64,000 nt of DNA from Arenibacter algicola (GTDB lineage: Bacteria > Bacteroidota > Bacteroidia > Flavobacteriales > Flavobacteriaceae): assembly GCF_018860365.1 (NCBI RefSeq), contig NZ_JAHKPO010000003.1, positions 372,001-436,000 on the forward strand. The letters are read 5' to 3'. Shown here in pieces: positions 56,686 to 64,000 of this stretch. Every line of letters begins with the position of its first letter. The first letter of the stretch is position 1. The notes below the pieces were generated by a model that had not been told where the DNA came from, made no database searches, and was given only the letters and a program-made list of their open reading frames with translations. The position numbers and the translations under genes are program-made.

Positions 56686-56941
56686 GGATTAGATTAATTG
56701 CAGAATAAAATCAGCACTCTTATTTTTTGACTTTGTATTGCACTCACCTTATGGAAAGAGAAGCCAATATTAGGTATATACAACTTCTACTAGGGCCTAA
56801 TCTTATTAATACTACCGAATTTAATATCCATTTTGAGAAGAAATAGTTCATGGATATTATGGATTTATTATCTTAGTTATTATAAGTGATATATAGTTAT
56901 TAACTATATCCAAATGTAGGCAACAAGCTGAAAAAACAACC

Positions 56942-57469
56942 GTGATAAAATTAAAGTCATTTAAAATTAAAGATTGGGAATATCTCAAAAATTGGATTTC
57001 AAGTGAATCGGAATTAATCCAATTTGCTGGACCGATTTTCAATTTTCCTATTGACCAAAAACAAGTCGAGTTGTATTTATCTGACTCAAACCGGACTGTA
57101 TTTAAAATAGAAAATGAAAATAATGAAACAATTGGAATTGCAGAAATAAATATTCCAGAGGAAAACGTTGCGAAATTAGCTCGGATTTTAATCGGAGAAA
57201 AATCACTGAGAGGAAAAGGAATCGGAACGGAATTGATTACTAAACTGACTGACTATGGATTTAACAATCTAAAAAAAGAAAGAATTATATTAAATGTATA
57301 TTCTTGGAATAAGGGAGCAATTAAATGTTATAAAAAAGTTGGATTTTCTCAAACGGACAAACCAATAGAACTTGTGAAAGTTGGTAATGAAGAATGGGAA
57401 TCAATCGAAATGGAAAAAAAGCCAGTTACCAAAAATGTACCCTATGAAATGCCAGCAGGAAAACCCTGA
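56942..57469 (+). CDS. GNAT-family N-acetyltransferase, 175 aa
   Basis: RimJ/RimL-like acetyltransferase fold. The acetyl-CoA motif A is in ARILIGEKSLRGKGIGTELI (residues about 80-99), with R/Q-x-x-G-x-G/A as RGKGIG. Motif B (NVYSWNKGAIKCYKKVGF) is near 118-135. The substrate is unknown. The start is a GTG at 56942, as no in-frame ATG precedes it. The last 15 or so residues (KPVTKNVPYEMPAGKP) look unlike the family and may be an altered tail. It is isolated in the accessory region, with gene-free DNA before it. Confidence 0.85.
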   Translation: MIKLKSFKIKDWEYLKNWISSESELIQFAGPIFNFPIDQKQVELYLSDSNRTVFKIENENNETIGIAEINIPEENVAKLARILIGEKSLRGKGIGTELITKLTDYGFNNLKKERIILNVYSWNKGAIKCYKKVGFSQTDKPIELVKVGNEEWESIEMEKKPVTKNVPYEMPAGKP

Positions 57470-57602
57470 GTAATTAGTTGATTGGGTCTATACTACTTAC
57501 GAGAATCCTCTCTGTTATGCTATTCGGTTTGTATTTAATGAATTTCGTTCTTAACCACGTAACTAATTATAAATAAAAACGACATGTGTTATTAATAGAA
57601 AA

Positions 57603-58439
57603 ATGAAGAAACCAGAACAAATAAATGTGGTTGCGCTGATACCGGAACTTGATAAGATGCTCCTCGAGTTAGTGGATGGATTGTCAGCCGAAGATTGGGA
57701 AAAACAAACTATCGCACCTAAATGGAAGGTGAAAGATGTAGCTGTCCACTTACTGGACGGGAATTTAAGAACACTTTCAATGTTACGTGATGTGTATTAT
57801 GGCGAGAAACCTGAAAACATCAATTCTTATGAAGATTTAATAGACTTCTTAAACAGGCTAAATGCTGATTGGGTCAAAGCGACTAAAAGGCTTAGCCCAA
57901 AAGTCATCGTTGATTTATTAAAATCATCGGGAAAAGAATACTGCGATTTCTTAGCTACCCTAAACCTCAATGATAACGCTGAATTTTCAGTGGCTTGGGC
58001 AGGAGAGAACGAATCTAAAAATTGGTTTCACATAGCAAGGGAATATACTGAAAAATGGCATCATCAACAACAGATTAGACTTGCGGTTGGTAGTGAAAAA
58101 GCATTGCTTCAAGAAAAATGGTTTTTGCCTTATCTAGATACCTCGATAAGGGCACTACCACATCATTATAGGAATGTAGAAGGAAAAGTTAAAGAACTAA
58201 TCAAATTCAGTTTTCTCGGAGAAACAGAGAAAAGTTGGTATCTGAACTATGATAACAGGTGGGAATTATTCGAATCTGTGAACCAAATACCTGATTGTGA
58301 AGTCCGAATAAAAGATGAATTCGCTTGGAGAATATTTACCAAAGGAATAGGTAGGGAGGAAGCCATATCAAATTCAGAAATAATTGGAAAGCAAGAACTT
58401 GGTCTCAAAATTTTTGATATGATTGCGGTTATGGCATAA
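57603..58439 (+). CDS. DinB/maleylpyruvate isomerase N-terminal domain protein, 278 aa
   Basis: Four-helix-bundle, metal-dependent thiol-transferase-like fold. The N-terminal block (MLLELVDGLSAEDWEKQTIA, PKWKVKDVAVHLLDGNLRTL) carries the first metal His (VHLLDGN, near residue 50). A second His pair is in REYTEKWHHQQQIR near 150. Relatives use mycothiol or bacillithiol, but the cofactor here is unknown. The gene is isolated, with 134 bases to the GNAT gene and about 400 to the Crp/Fnr gene, on the same strand. Confidence 0.78.
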   Translation: MKKPEQINVVALIPELDKMLLELVDGLSAEDWEKQTIAPKWKVKDVAVHLLDGNLRTLSMLRDVYYGEKPENINSYEDLIDFLNRLNADWVKATKRLSPKVIVDLLKSSGKEYCDFLATLNLNDNAEFSVAWAGENESKNWFHIAREYTEKWHHQQQIRLAVGSEKALLQEKWFLPYLDTSIRALPHHYRNVEGKVKELIKFSFLGETEKSWYLNYDNRWELFESVNQIPDCEVRIKDEFAWRIFTKGIGREEAISNSEIIGKQELGLKIFDMIAVMA

Positions 58440-58837
58440 ACAAAATAAAAACCGCACACAGAAATGTATCCAAAACTTCTATACCATTTATAACCTGCTC
58501 TACATTATATTTGTGATCCATGTTTCGGGCGTGGTCACGGGCATTTGTATAATTATAAGTTATGATAAGCCCGCCCTACTGCTATAAAAATATTATCCCA
58601 TTTCCTTAGGTCACCCACCGCTATTCGTGATAAAGGCCCTCAATACTTCGTTATGGGTTTCAACTGCTAGCAGTCCTCAAAAAGGACGGGTTTGAAATTA
58701 TCCGGATTTGGAGTATTGGATCCATATTTTCTTGTTTAAAATTTTAAATAAGTGAACTGTATGATTAATGCCTATTTGACAATAATGCAAATAAAAAATC
58801 ATTAATTTTATGGCAGTCTAACACGATACTCAAATTC
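58440..58837. other. Gene-free stretch, possible degraded coding remnant
   Basis: About 400 bases. GC-rich hairpins lie at about 58525-58580 (GGGC/GCCC elements) and a small stem GTCCT/AGGAC near 58675-58690. A minus-strand frame reads like coding sequence with several stops (GPLSRIAVGDLRKWDNIFIA, 58550-58700), suggesting a decayed gene, but I do not recognise it. The promoter of the next gene should be near the right end. Confidence 0.4.
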
Positions 58838-59404
58838 ATGTCGTTTTTAGAATTTTATAACGCCATTTTAAATACTGAGGTCGCCTCTTACGCGGCCTTG
58901 CCCTATCCTGTAAAAAAAGCAAATTTCAAAAAGGGTTTGGTCATTACAGACTATGGACAAATTGAGAACGCAGTATATTTTTTAAACTCGGGGATTGTTG
59001 AAATGACCGTGAAGAGCTATGTTTCGGAAAAAATGATAGACTTCTTTTTCGAAAATGAAATGTTCACTTCGCTTACCTCCTTCTTGAACCAACGCCCTTC
59101 GGATGTGCAAATGACCGCTTTAACGGACTGTAAGGTAGAAATGATTATTTATGAAGACCTGATGGCTGCATATGAAAATTCACTTGATGCCAATAAGTTG
59201 GGAAGAATTGTTATAGAACAGGCCTATCTGAACAAAGCCCGGCGTGAAAAGGACTTTTTGGCCAAAACTGCAGAGGAACGTTATGTTGAAATGTTTCGTA
59301 CCCACTCTAAATACCTATCTAATATTCCTGTTAATAAGATTGCCAAATATTTGGGGATTCACCCTGAAAGTCTGAGTAGAATTAGAGGCAAAATGAATTC
59401 CTAA
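58838..59404 (+). CDS. Crp/Fnr-family transcription regulator, 188 aa
   Basis: An N-terminal cyclic-nucleotide-binding-like domain (residues about 8-115) has KKGLVITDYGQIENAVYFLNSG. A C-terminal winged HTH covers about 130-188 (NIPVNKIAKYLGIHPESLSRIRGKM). No Cys cluster for an Fe-S centre is seen and the cAMP-binding residues are not intact, so its ligand is unknown. It is 76 bases before the sterol-desaturase-like gene on the same strand, which may be a target. Confidence 0.9.
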   Translation: MSFLEFYNAILNTEVASYAALPYPVKKANFKKGLVITDYGQIENAVYFLNSGIVEMTVKSYVSEKMIDFFFENEMFTSLTSFLNQRPSDVQMTALTDCKVEMIIYEDLMAAYENSLDANKLGRIVIEQAYLNKARREKDFLAKTAEERYVEMFRTHSKYLSNIPVNKIAKYLGIHPESLSRIRGKMNS

Positions 59405-59480
59405 CATAGGTCAAGCCTATTTTTTAGTTTATGTTTTTGAGCGCATATATTTTTGCGGTCTAAATATTAAACTAAAGAAC

Positions 59481-60290
59481 ATGGAAAATTTTATTTCACA
59501 TTTACCCTCACCCATCGATTTAATTTTCGACCCTATTTCCTTTATAGTTTTCACTATGTACGGGGCATTAATGGTATGGGAAGCTATTTTTCCTGCAAGG
59601 GAGCTTCCCAAAGTGAGATTTTGGAAGTTAAAAGGAATTCTGGCATTCGGTTTCTTCTTTTTTCTATCCTCCTACCTGCCCATAATATGGGATGGATATT
59701 TAACCAACTATCAGGTATTTGACTTGACTAGTTTAGGTCCTATTTGGGGAGCAATTGTGGCAATCCTAATTTATGAACTTGGTCTATATCTTTGGCACAG
59801 GTCTATGCACAACAGTGATAGGCTTTGGAAGGTGTTTCACCAAATGCACCATAGTGCAGAGCGGATGGACAGTTATGGGGCCTTTTATTTCAGTCCGATG
59901 GACATGATAGGGTTTAGTTTCTTGGCCAGCCTTTGCTTGGTAGTGATTGCGGGGTTCACACCGGAGGCGACCACCCTGTTTATTCTTGGCACAACTTTTC
60001 TCTCCATATTTCAGCACAGCAATATAAAAACACCGGTTTGGCTGGGATACATTATCCAAAGGCCTGAGGCACATGCCGTACATCATGCAAGAGGAATACA
60101 TGCCTTTAATTATTCTGACATTCCTGTCTTTGATATGCTGTTCGGGACATTTCTAAATCCAAAACAGTATGAGCATGAGGCGGGGTTCTATGATGGAGCC
60201 TCCGAAAAAGTGAAGGAGATGCTCCTTTTTAAGGATATTTCCGAGACTCAAAAAGTAACTCGGCAAACAGAAAAATATTTCCAAAATTAA
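59481..60290 (+). CDS. Sterol desaturase/fatty-acid hydroxylase family protein, 269 aa
   Basis: Integral membrane di-iron enzyme. Membrane helices are at about 15-35, 50-70, 88-110 and 135-170. The three His boxes are HRSMH (near 112), HQMHH (near 128) and HAVHH (near 200), which bind the iron pair. Such enzymes hydroxylate or desaturate lipids; the substrate is unknown, but a hydroxylated fatty acid or carotenoid is possible. It sits after a Crp/Fnr gene, which may regulate it. Confidence 0.9.
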   Translation: MENFISHLPSPIDLIFDPISFIVFTMYGALMVWEAIFPARELPKVRFWKLKGILAFGFFFFLSSYLPIIWDGYLTNYQVFDLTSLGPIWGAIVAILIYELGLYLWHRSMHNSDRLWKVFHQMHHSAERMDSYGAFYFSPMDMIGFSFLASLCLVVIAGFTPEATTLFILGTTFLSIFQHSNIKTPVWLGYIIQRPEAHAVHHARGIHAFNYSDIPVFDMLFGTFLNPKQYEHEAGFYDGASEKVKEMLLFKDISETQKVTRQTEKYFQN

Positions 60291-60415
60291 ATACCTGGTT
60301 ATGGTTTTATGGATCTCCCCTGAATAAAGTAAAGTGGTCTGGACCACAAAATAATATTACACCCAAAGAGTAAAAGTTGATTATTAAAAGTTCACCAACA
60401 TTAAATTTTAAGATC

Positions 60416-60937
60416 ATGAATAAGTTTTCAATCAGTTTAGCATTAATGGGCTTGACAAGTTTAGGATTCGCCCAAGATTCGTATTTCAATTCGCATTATT
60501 CTCAATTGGAGAACTTGGAGGTAATGGGATCCAACTATGAATTTATAGAGGATGTGCAGAACGACCTTACCCCAACCCAAGTCAAGTATCTTGAGAATTT
60601 AGTCTGCTATTGGGACGTGACCAAATTGGAGGAGTTTAAAGGTAATAAGGAACAGCCAACAGAGGTTACCTATAGGTCATGGCATGGCTATATTATTGCA
60701 TCTTATGACCGTGAGGGTAAGATCCTGACCGCAAAGGAACATTTTAAGGACTTTACCTTACCGCAAAAGGTTAGTGTTTCCATTGCTATAAAATACCCGG
60801 AATGGACACGTTTAAAAACTAGATATTCCCTGGTTTATAATAGGAACTTGGGAACAAAAAAACTTTTTAAGGTACAAATAGAGAAGGACGGCCAAAAAAA
60901 GTGGTTAAAAATTGATGCATCAGGTAGAGTAATCTAA
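60416..60937 (+). CDS. Uncharacterised secreted protein, 173 aa
   Basis: A signal peptide (MNKFSISLALMGLTSLGFAQ, cleaved near residue 20) is obtained from the ATG at 60416; an in-frame TTG or ATG further upstream would spoil it. The mature part has a lysine-rich C-terminus (VQIEKDGQKKWLKIDASGRVI) and a block (KVSVSIAIKYPEWTRLKTRYSL) that recalls small periplasmic proteins of Flavobacteriaceae. Family not known. It is followed by a hairpin. Confidence 0.72.
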   Translation: MNKFSISLALMGLTSLGFAQDSYFNSHYSQLENLEVMGSNYEFIEDVQNDLTPTQVKYLENLVCYWDVTKLEEFKGNKEQPTEVTYRSWHGYIIASYDREGKILTAKEHFKDFTLPQKVSVSIAIKYPEWTRLKTRYSLVYNRNLGTKKLFKVQIEKDGQKKWLKIDASGRVI

Positions 60938-60964
60938 TCCGTACTTACTGGATTCTATTAAATG

Positions 60965-60994
60965 GGAAGTTGGCAAGTCCTTAATTCAACTTCC
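60965..60994 (+). terminator. Possible terminator or hairpin after the 173-aa gene
   Basis: Perfect 8-base stem GGAAGTTG/CAACTTCC with a 14-base loop. A U-tract is missing, so its role as an intrinsic terminator is doubtful. Confidence 0.4.
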
Positions 60995-61104
60995 ATAATC
61001 CCTGAACCGGTGTAATATGGCCAACAGTCACAAGGTGGACTGTAATATAAACCGGGTATAATCAATGTTATTATCCTGTTAATTCATCATAAATTTTAAT
61101 AAAA

Positions 61105-62028
61105 ATGAAAATCAATAATAGATTTCACTGGTCGAGTTTGCTTTTTTTTCTAGTATTTTCCTGCAGTAAAGAAGAAAATACAAAAATGCCTATACAGGAA
61201 CCTCCTTTGTTAGGTATTGAAGTCGTACATCTTCCTGTTGTGGTCCATGTTATTCACACAGGAGAAGAAGTTGGAGTAGGAGCAAACCTCTCAAAAGAAC
61301 GTATCCTTAGACAGATAGAAATAATCAACGAAGATTTCCGGAGAAAGGAAAAAACAAGGGGTTATAATGAACATCCTGATGGGGGTGATGCAAAAATCGA
61401 ATTTGTATTGGCCAAATCAAATCCTGACTCGGAACCTATTGATGGAATCAACAGAATAAACATGTCTATAAAAGAAATTAATGATCTAGGGTACAATCAA
61501 AATCATTATGCGCAATTCGCATATTGGGACCCAAGTAAATACATAAATATATGGACAACTCCACTACCACTGGATACAGAGTGTTTGGTTTTAGGTTCGG
61601 CTACCGGTCCTAAAACTGATCTTCCGGGAACCCAACTGCTAGCGACACCAAAACAAGGTGATGCTGAAGGCATCCTTATTAATTGGATGCATTTTGGTGA
61701 GTCCAATATTGTTTGCCACGCGAGATATGGGAGAACATTAACACATGAGATGGGTCATTTTTTAGGCTTGCTGCATACCTGGGGCGGACATGATTGTGAG
61801 CTCAATGATTACTGTGATGATACGCCGGCGGTTGATGAAATAGTTTTTGGAAGAAATTCCTTTGAAGGATGCTCAGGAGAAACGATTATGATAGGCAACT
61901 ACATGAACTATAGTGATGATGATGTAATGAACATTTTTACCAAAGAGCAAATTCAAAGAATCTACTATGTTCTAGATAACCATATTGGAAGAAATAGTTT
62001 AATGACAAGTCCAGCTCTGCAATTGTAG
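61105..62028 (+). CDS. M43-type (pappalysin/cytophagalysin) zinc metalloprotease lipoprotein, 307 aa
   Basis: A lipobox (LVFSC, Cys near residue 21) follows a hydrophobic leader, so it is an outer-membrane or surface lipoprotein. The propeptide-like N-domain is short. The catalytic zinc site is the extended HExxHxxGxxH motif (LTHEMGHFLGLLHTWGG, near residue 212-228). The Met-turn follows (IGNYMNYSDD, near 268). Family members degrade extracellular proteins. It is followed by a small PrcB-like lipoprotein 84 bases downstream on the same strand. Confidence 0.9.
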   Translation: MKINNRFHWSSLLFFLVFSCSKEENTKMPIQEPPLLGIEVVHLPVVVHVIHTGEEVGVGANLSKERILRQIEIINEDFRRKEKTRGYNEHPDGGDAKIEFVLAKSNPDSEPIDGINRINMSIKEINDLGYNQNHYAQFAYWDPSKYINIWTTPLPLDTECLVLGSATGPKTDLPGTQLLATPKQGDAEGILINWMHFGESNIVCHARYGRTLTHEMGHFLGLLHTWGGHDCELNDYCDDTPAVDEIVFGRNSFEGCSGETIMIGNYMNYSDDDVMNIFTKEQIQRIYYVLDNHIGRNSLMTSPALQL

Positions 62029-62112
62029 CCTTACCCATTTTATGACATATCTAAATTGAACAAATTGCCCAAAACCTTTTTATCCTTTAACATTTTCAAA
62101 AACAAAATTATT

Positions 62113-62589
62113 ATGAAAAAAAATATTATAATTCTCTTATTTTCAATACTCGTTATGAGTTGTAATTCGGATGACAATCAGTTTGATATTGTTGATGTTG
62201 AAACCACCTTGATTGCTAAGGACAATTTATACGGAGATGGCGCCGAGGGGATAATTGAACAGAATATAGTTATATCTGATCAATCTACTTGGAATGATTT
62301 ATTAACTAAACTTAATTCAATAAATAATGTTTCTGATAATTTTACGGAAACAGAAATAGACTTTTCAGAATACAGGATTATAGCAGTATTTGATGGGGTT
62401 AAGGAAACTGGAGGGTACAGCTTGGAATTAAAATTAATGTCAGATTCCGAAAATATCAGAGTAAATATAACAAAGCTAATTCCTGAGGAAAATGCTTCGT
62501 CAGTTATTACTCAACCTTTCCATATTGTGAAAATTCGAAAGTCCGATTTACCATTAATATTTGAACTAAAACCCAGCTTAGAAGAATGA
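62113..62589 (+). CDS. PrcB-like C-terminal domain lipoprotein, 158 aa
   Basis: From the ATG at 62113 it has a lipoprotein signal (IIILLFSILVMSC). The mature domain ends EYRIIAVFDGVKETGGYSLEL ... PFHIVKIRKSDLPLIFEL, which matches the PrcB C-terminal domain (named after a subunit of the Treponema dentilisin protease complex). It follows an M43 protease gene, so it may help, anchor or inhibit a secreted protease. The ATG 19 codons upstream would bury the lipobox and is rejected. Function unproven. Confidence 0.72.
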   Translation: MKKNIIILLFSILVMSCNSDDNQFDIVDVETTLIAKDNLYGDGAEGIIEQNIVISDQSTWNDLLTKLNSINNVSDNFTETEIDFSEYRIIAVFDGVKETGGYSLELKLMSDSENIRVNITKLIPEENASSVITQPFHIVKIRKSDLPLIFELKPSLEE

Positions 62590-62738
62590 TATTTGTAATT
62601 GCTTGTACCGGCCTGCTTCTGAAAATTCTTGATAATTTTCAGTTAGTTGTAGACTTACTTAGTTAAGAGATATTCTAAATATATTGATAATCAATAATTT
62701 AACTATTTACTTTGTTGTAAATCCTCAATAAGTAGGAA

Positions 62739-63698
62739 ATGAAATCGAATAAATCAATAGCTATTTCTTTAGGCATTTTATCCGCTCTATTTTTTGCGGT
62801 AGCCTTTGTGTTAAATAGATCAATGTCTGTTGAAGGCGGACATTGGATATGGAGTTCTTCGCTTCGTTTCTTTTGGATGGTACCATTTTTATTGATCTTG
62901 GTGCTCTCAAGAAAAGAACTAAAACCACTGATAAAGGAAATGAAACAGGAACCTTGGCAATGGATACTGTGGAGTACCATAGGTTTTGGGATTTTTTATG
63001 GATTATTGACCTTCGCTGCTTCATATGGCCCCTCCTGGCTTGTAGCAAGCACATGGCAAGTAACAATTGTGGCTGGAATGCTAATAGCGCCGATAATAAA
63101 TAAAACCAATTTTAAAAAAGCCATATCGTTTCAAGCCCTTGTGTTTTCTATTGTTATAGTATGGGGCGTATTTTTTATTCAATTAAGTCAGGCCAAGTCT
63201 ATTTCAATTAATGAACTTTTGGTAGGCAGTATTCCTGTTATAGTTGCAGCTTTTGCTTATCCATTAGGAAATCGAAAAATGATGCAAGTTTCGAATGGCA
63301 AACTCAATGCACTACAAAGAACATTAGGAATGACAATAGCTAGTTTGCCATTTTGGATTTTATTATCAATCTATGGTGTTTCCATTAATGAATTACCGAA
63401 TGAATCTCAAATATATCAAACCTTAGTAGTTGCGGTATGCTCGGGTGTGATAGCAACCATTTTGTTTTTCACGGCCACAGACAAGGTTCAAAAAAATGAA
63501 AGGGCTTTAGCTTCAGTAGAGGCCACTCAAGCTGCCGAAGTAATTTTCGCTCTGATCGGCGAAATACTGATTTTGAAAATTCATTTGCCGGACATTTATT
63601 CCATTGTGGGAATATTTTTGGTAATAATGGGCATGCTGTTGCACAGTTTGAAGAAGGAAAAGGTAGTGGTCAATAAAGTACAAACACAGACCCATTGA
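62739..63698 (+). CDS. DMT-superfamily multidrug resistance efflux transporter (EmrE-like family)
   Basis: 319 aa with about ten hydrophobic helices (residues about 7-27, 37-57, 72-92, 97-115, 127-147, 152-172, 190-210, 225-245, 270-290, 290-308) and a basic C-terminal tail. It resembles the PF13536 group annotated as 'multidrug resistance efflux transporter family protein'. The substrate is unknown. Inner-membrane protein. It is isolated on the plus strand between the lipoprotein gene and the partial gene at the window edge. Confidence 0.82.
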   Translation: MKSNKSIAISLGILSALFFAVAFVLNRSMSVEGGHWIWSSSLRFFWMVPFLLILVLSRKELKPLIKEMKQEPWQWILWSTIGFGIFYGLLTFAASYGPSWLVASTWQVTIVAGMLIAPIINKTNFKKAISFQALVFSIVIVWGVFFIQLSQAKSISINELLVGSIPVIVAAFAYPLGNRKMMQVSNGKLNALQRTLGMTIASLPFWILLSIYGVSINELPNESQIYQTLVVAVCSGVIATILFFTATDKVQKNERALASVEATQAAEVIFALIGEILILKIHLPDIYSIVGIFLVIMGMLLHSLKKEKVVVNKVQTQTH

Positions 63699-63715
63699 TT
63701 AGTAGGCTAATGGGT
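63690..63715 (+). terminator. Weak hairpin at the end of the transporter gene
   Basis: Stem ACCCATT/AATGGGT spans the stop codon; it has only a short T-tract later, so terminator function is uncertain. Confidence 0.35.
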
Positions 63716-63836
63716 TATGTTCCGTTTTTATTTATACACGACTTGACAGAAGTGCAGCCAGTGACAGATAAAATTATTATAAGATTCCTAATAGGATATT
63801 TAGAAAGTCAACAAAAGAAAAAAACCCTCAGAAAGG

Positions 63837-64000
63837 ATGCAAGACTTTATTGACCAAGCCAGGAAAAATGGTGTGGCACTTCTTGACAAAGGAAAATGTC
63901 AATTTTGCGGTGCTGACTACCAAAATGGGGTTTTTGATTGTATGGACCATTATAACAAGGGACTTGAATTGCTAGACCTTAATAATTCGGAATATCATAT
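63837..64000 (+). CDS. DUF5946-like small zinc-ribbon protein, 5' part only
   Basis: The ATG at 63837 opens a frame without stop to the window edge (54 codons). The product has a CxxC zinc-ribbon start (KGKCQFCGADYQNGVF) and the tail FDCMDHYNKGLELLDLNNSE. It resembles the DUF5946 family, whose function is unknown. The 3' part is outside the window. It may continue the accessory region. Confidence 0.6.
   Translation, partial: MQDFIDQARKNGVALLDKGKCQFCGADYQNGVFDCMDHYNKGLELLDLNNSEYH

Larger units (their letters stand above)
55775..56941. other. 1.17-kb gene-free region with several long inverted repeats
   Basis: No convincing coding frame on either strand. Besides the folds listed separately, hairpins include GTAACA/TGTTAC at 56464-56486. 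The bases are AT-rich with a few GC-rich stems. It could hold structured RNA, remnants of mobile DNA or a recombination zone; I could not decide. Confidence 0.55.

Noticed and set aside
55775-56941. Integron attC sites or a retron
   Set aside because: I looked for paired core sites (RYYYAAC/GTTRRRY) around the folds and for an integron integrase or reverse transcriptase nearby. Only an isolated ACTTAAC-like match was seen, and no such enzyme gene.
1-64000. CRISPR arrays, insertion sequences with transposase, rRNA operon
   Set aside because: No regularly spaced repeats, no transposase-like protein and no rRNA sequence were seen in the window.

Overview
The window comes from the chromosome of a marine-type flavobacterium (Bacteroidota, Flavobacteriaceae). 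The evidence is AT-rich DNA, promoters of the Bacteroidota form TTG-N17-20-TAnnTTTG, a type IX secretion (T9SS) C-terminal sorting domain, flavobacterial families such as DUF3822, and an unfused thrC/thrB pair beside a fused thrA. I cannot name the species from sequence alone.

Layout. 0-6.7 kb: the end of a DUF3822 gene, a small membrane protein, a RecD-like helicase, DUF4126, then a tight kdsB-HAD-kdnB operon that points to Kdo or 8-amino-Kdo in the lipopolysaccharide, and a PlsC-type acyltransferase. 7.4-24.2 kb: two giant secreted proteins (2721 and 2859 aa) in one operon. The first has a cohesin-like N-terminus and a T9SS sorting domain. The second ends in a two-repeat dockerin and lacks a sorting domain. 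Both carry malectin-type and other carbohydrate-binding modules. A secreted beta-helix protein follows. 25.8-51.2 kb is housekeeping: yebC, pterin dehydratase, an RmlD-like reductase, gcvT, aminopeptidase P, a galactofuranose pair (galactofuranosyltransferase and glf), thrA-thrB-thrC, nnr, clpC, gyrA, a TPR protein, an NlpC/P60 protein without its catalytic cysteine, a thiolase and a PgpH-like 7TM-HD protein. A 33-codon Thr/Ile-rich leader peptide with its own promoter precedes thrA.

51.4-64 kb looks like an accessory island. It begins at a tRNA-Ser/tRNA-Pro operon followed by a tyrosine recombinase of the Bacteroidota (IntDOT-like) type. Next comes a small XRE-controlled module with perfect inverted-repeat operators over a promoter and two unknown proteins. 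Then follow scattered cargo genes: TlpA thioredoxin, GNAT, DinB-like, Crp/Fnr regulator, sterol-desaturase-like hydroxylase, M43 metalloprotease, PrcB-like lipoprotein and a drug/metabolite exporter. A 1.17-kb gene-free stretch rich in long inverted repeats lies among them. The right end of the island was not seen.

The strongest points for follow-up are the cohesin/dockerin pair encoded side by side, the thr leader, the inactive-looking NlpC/P60 protein, the XRE operator module at the tRNA-linked integrase, and the structured gene-free DNA near 56 kb.
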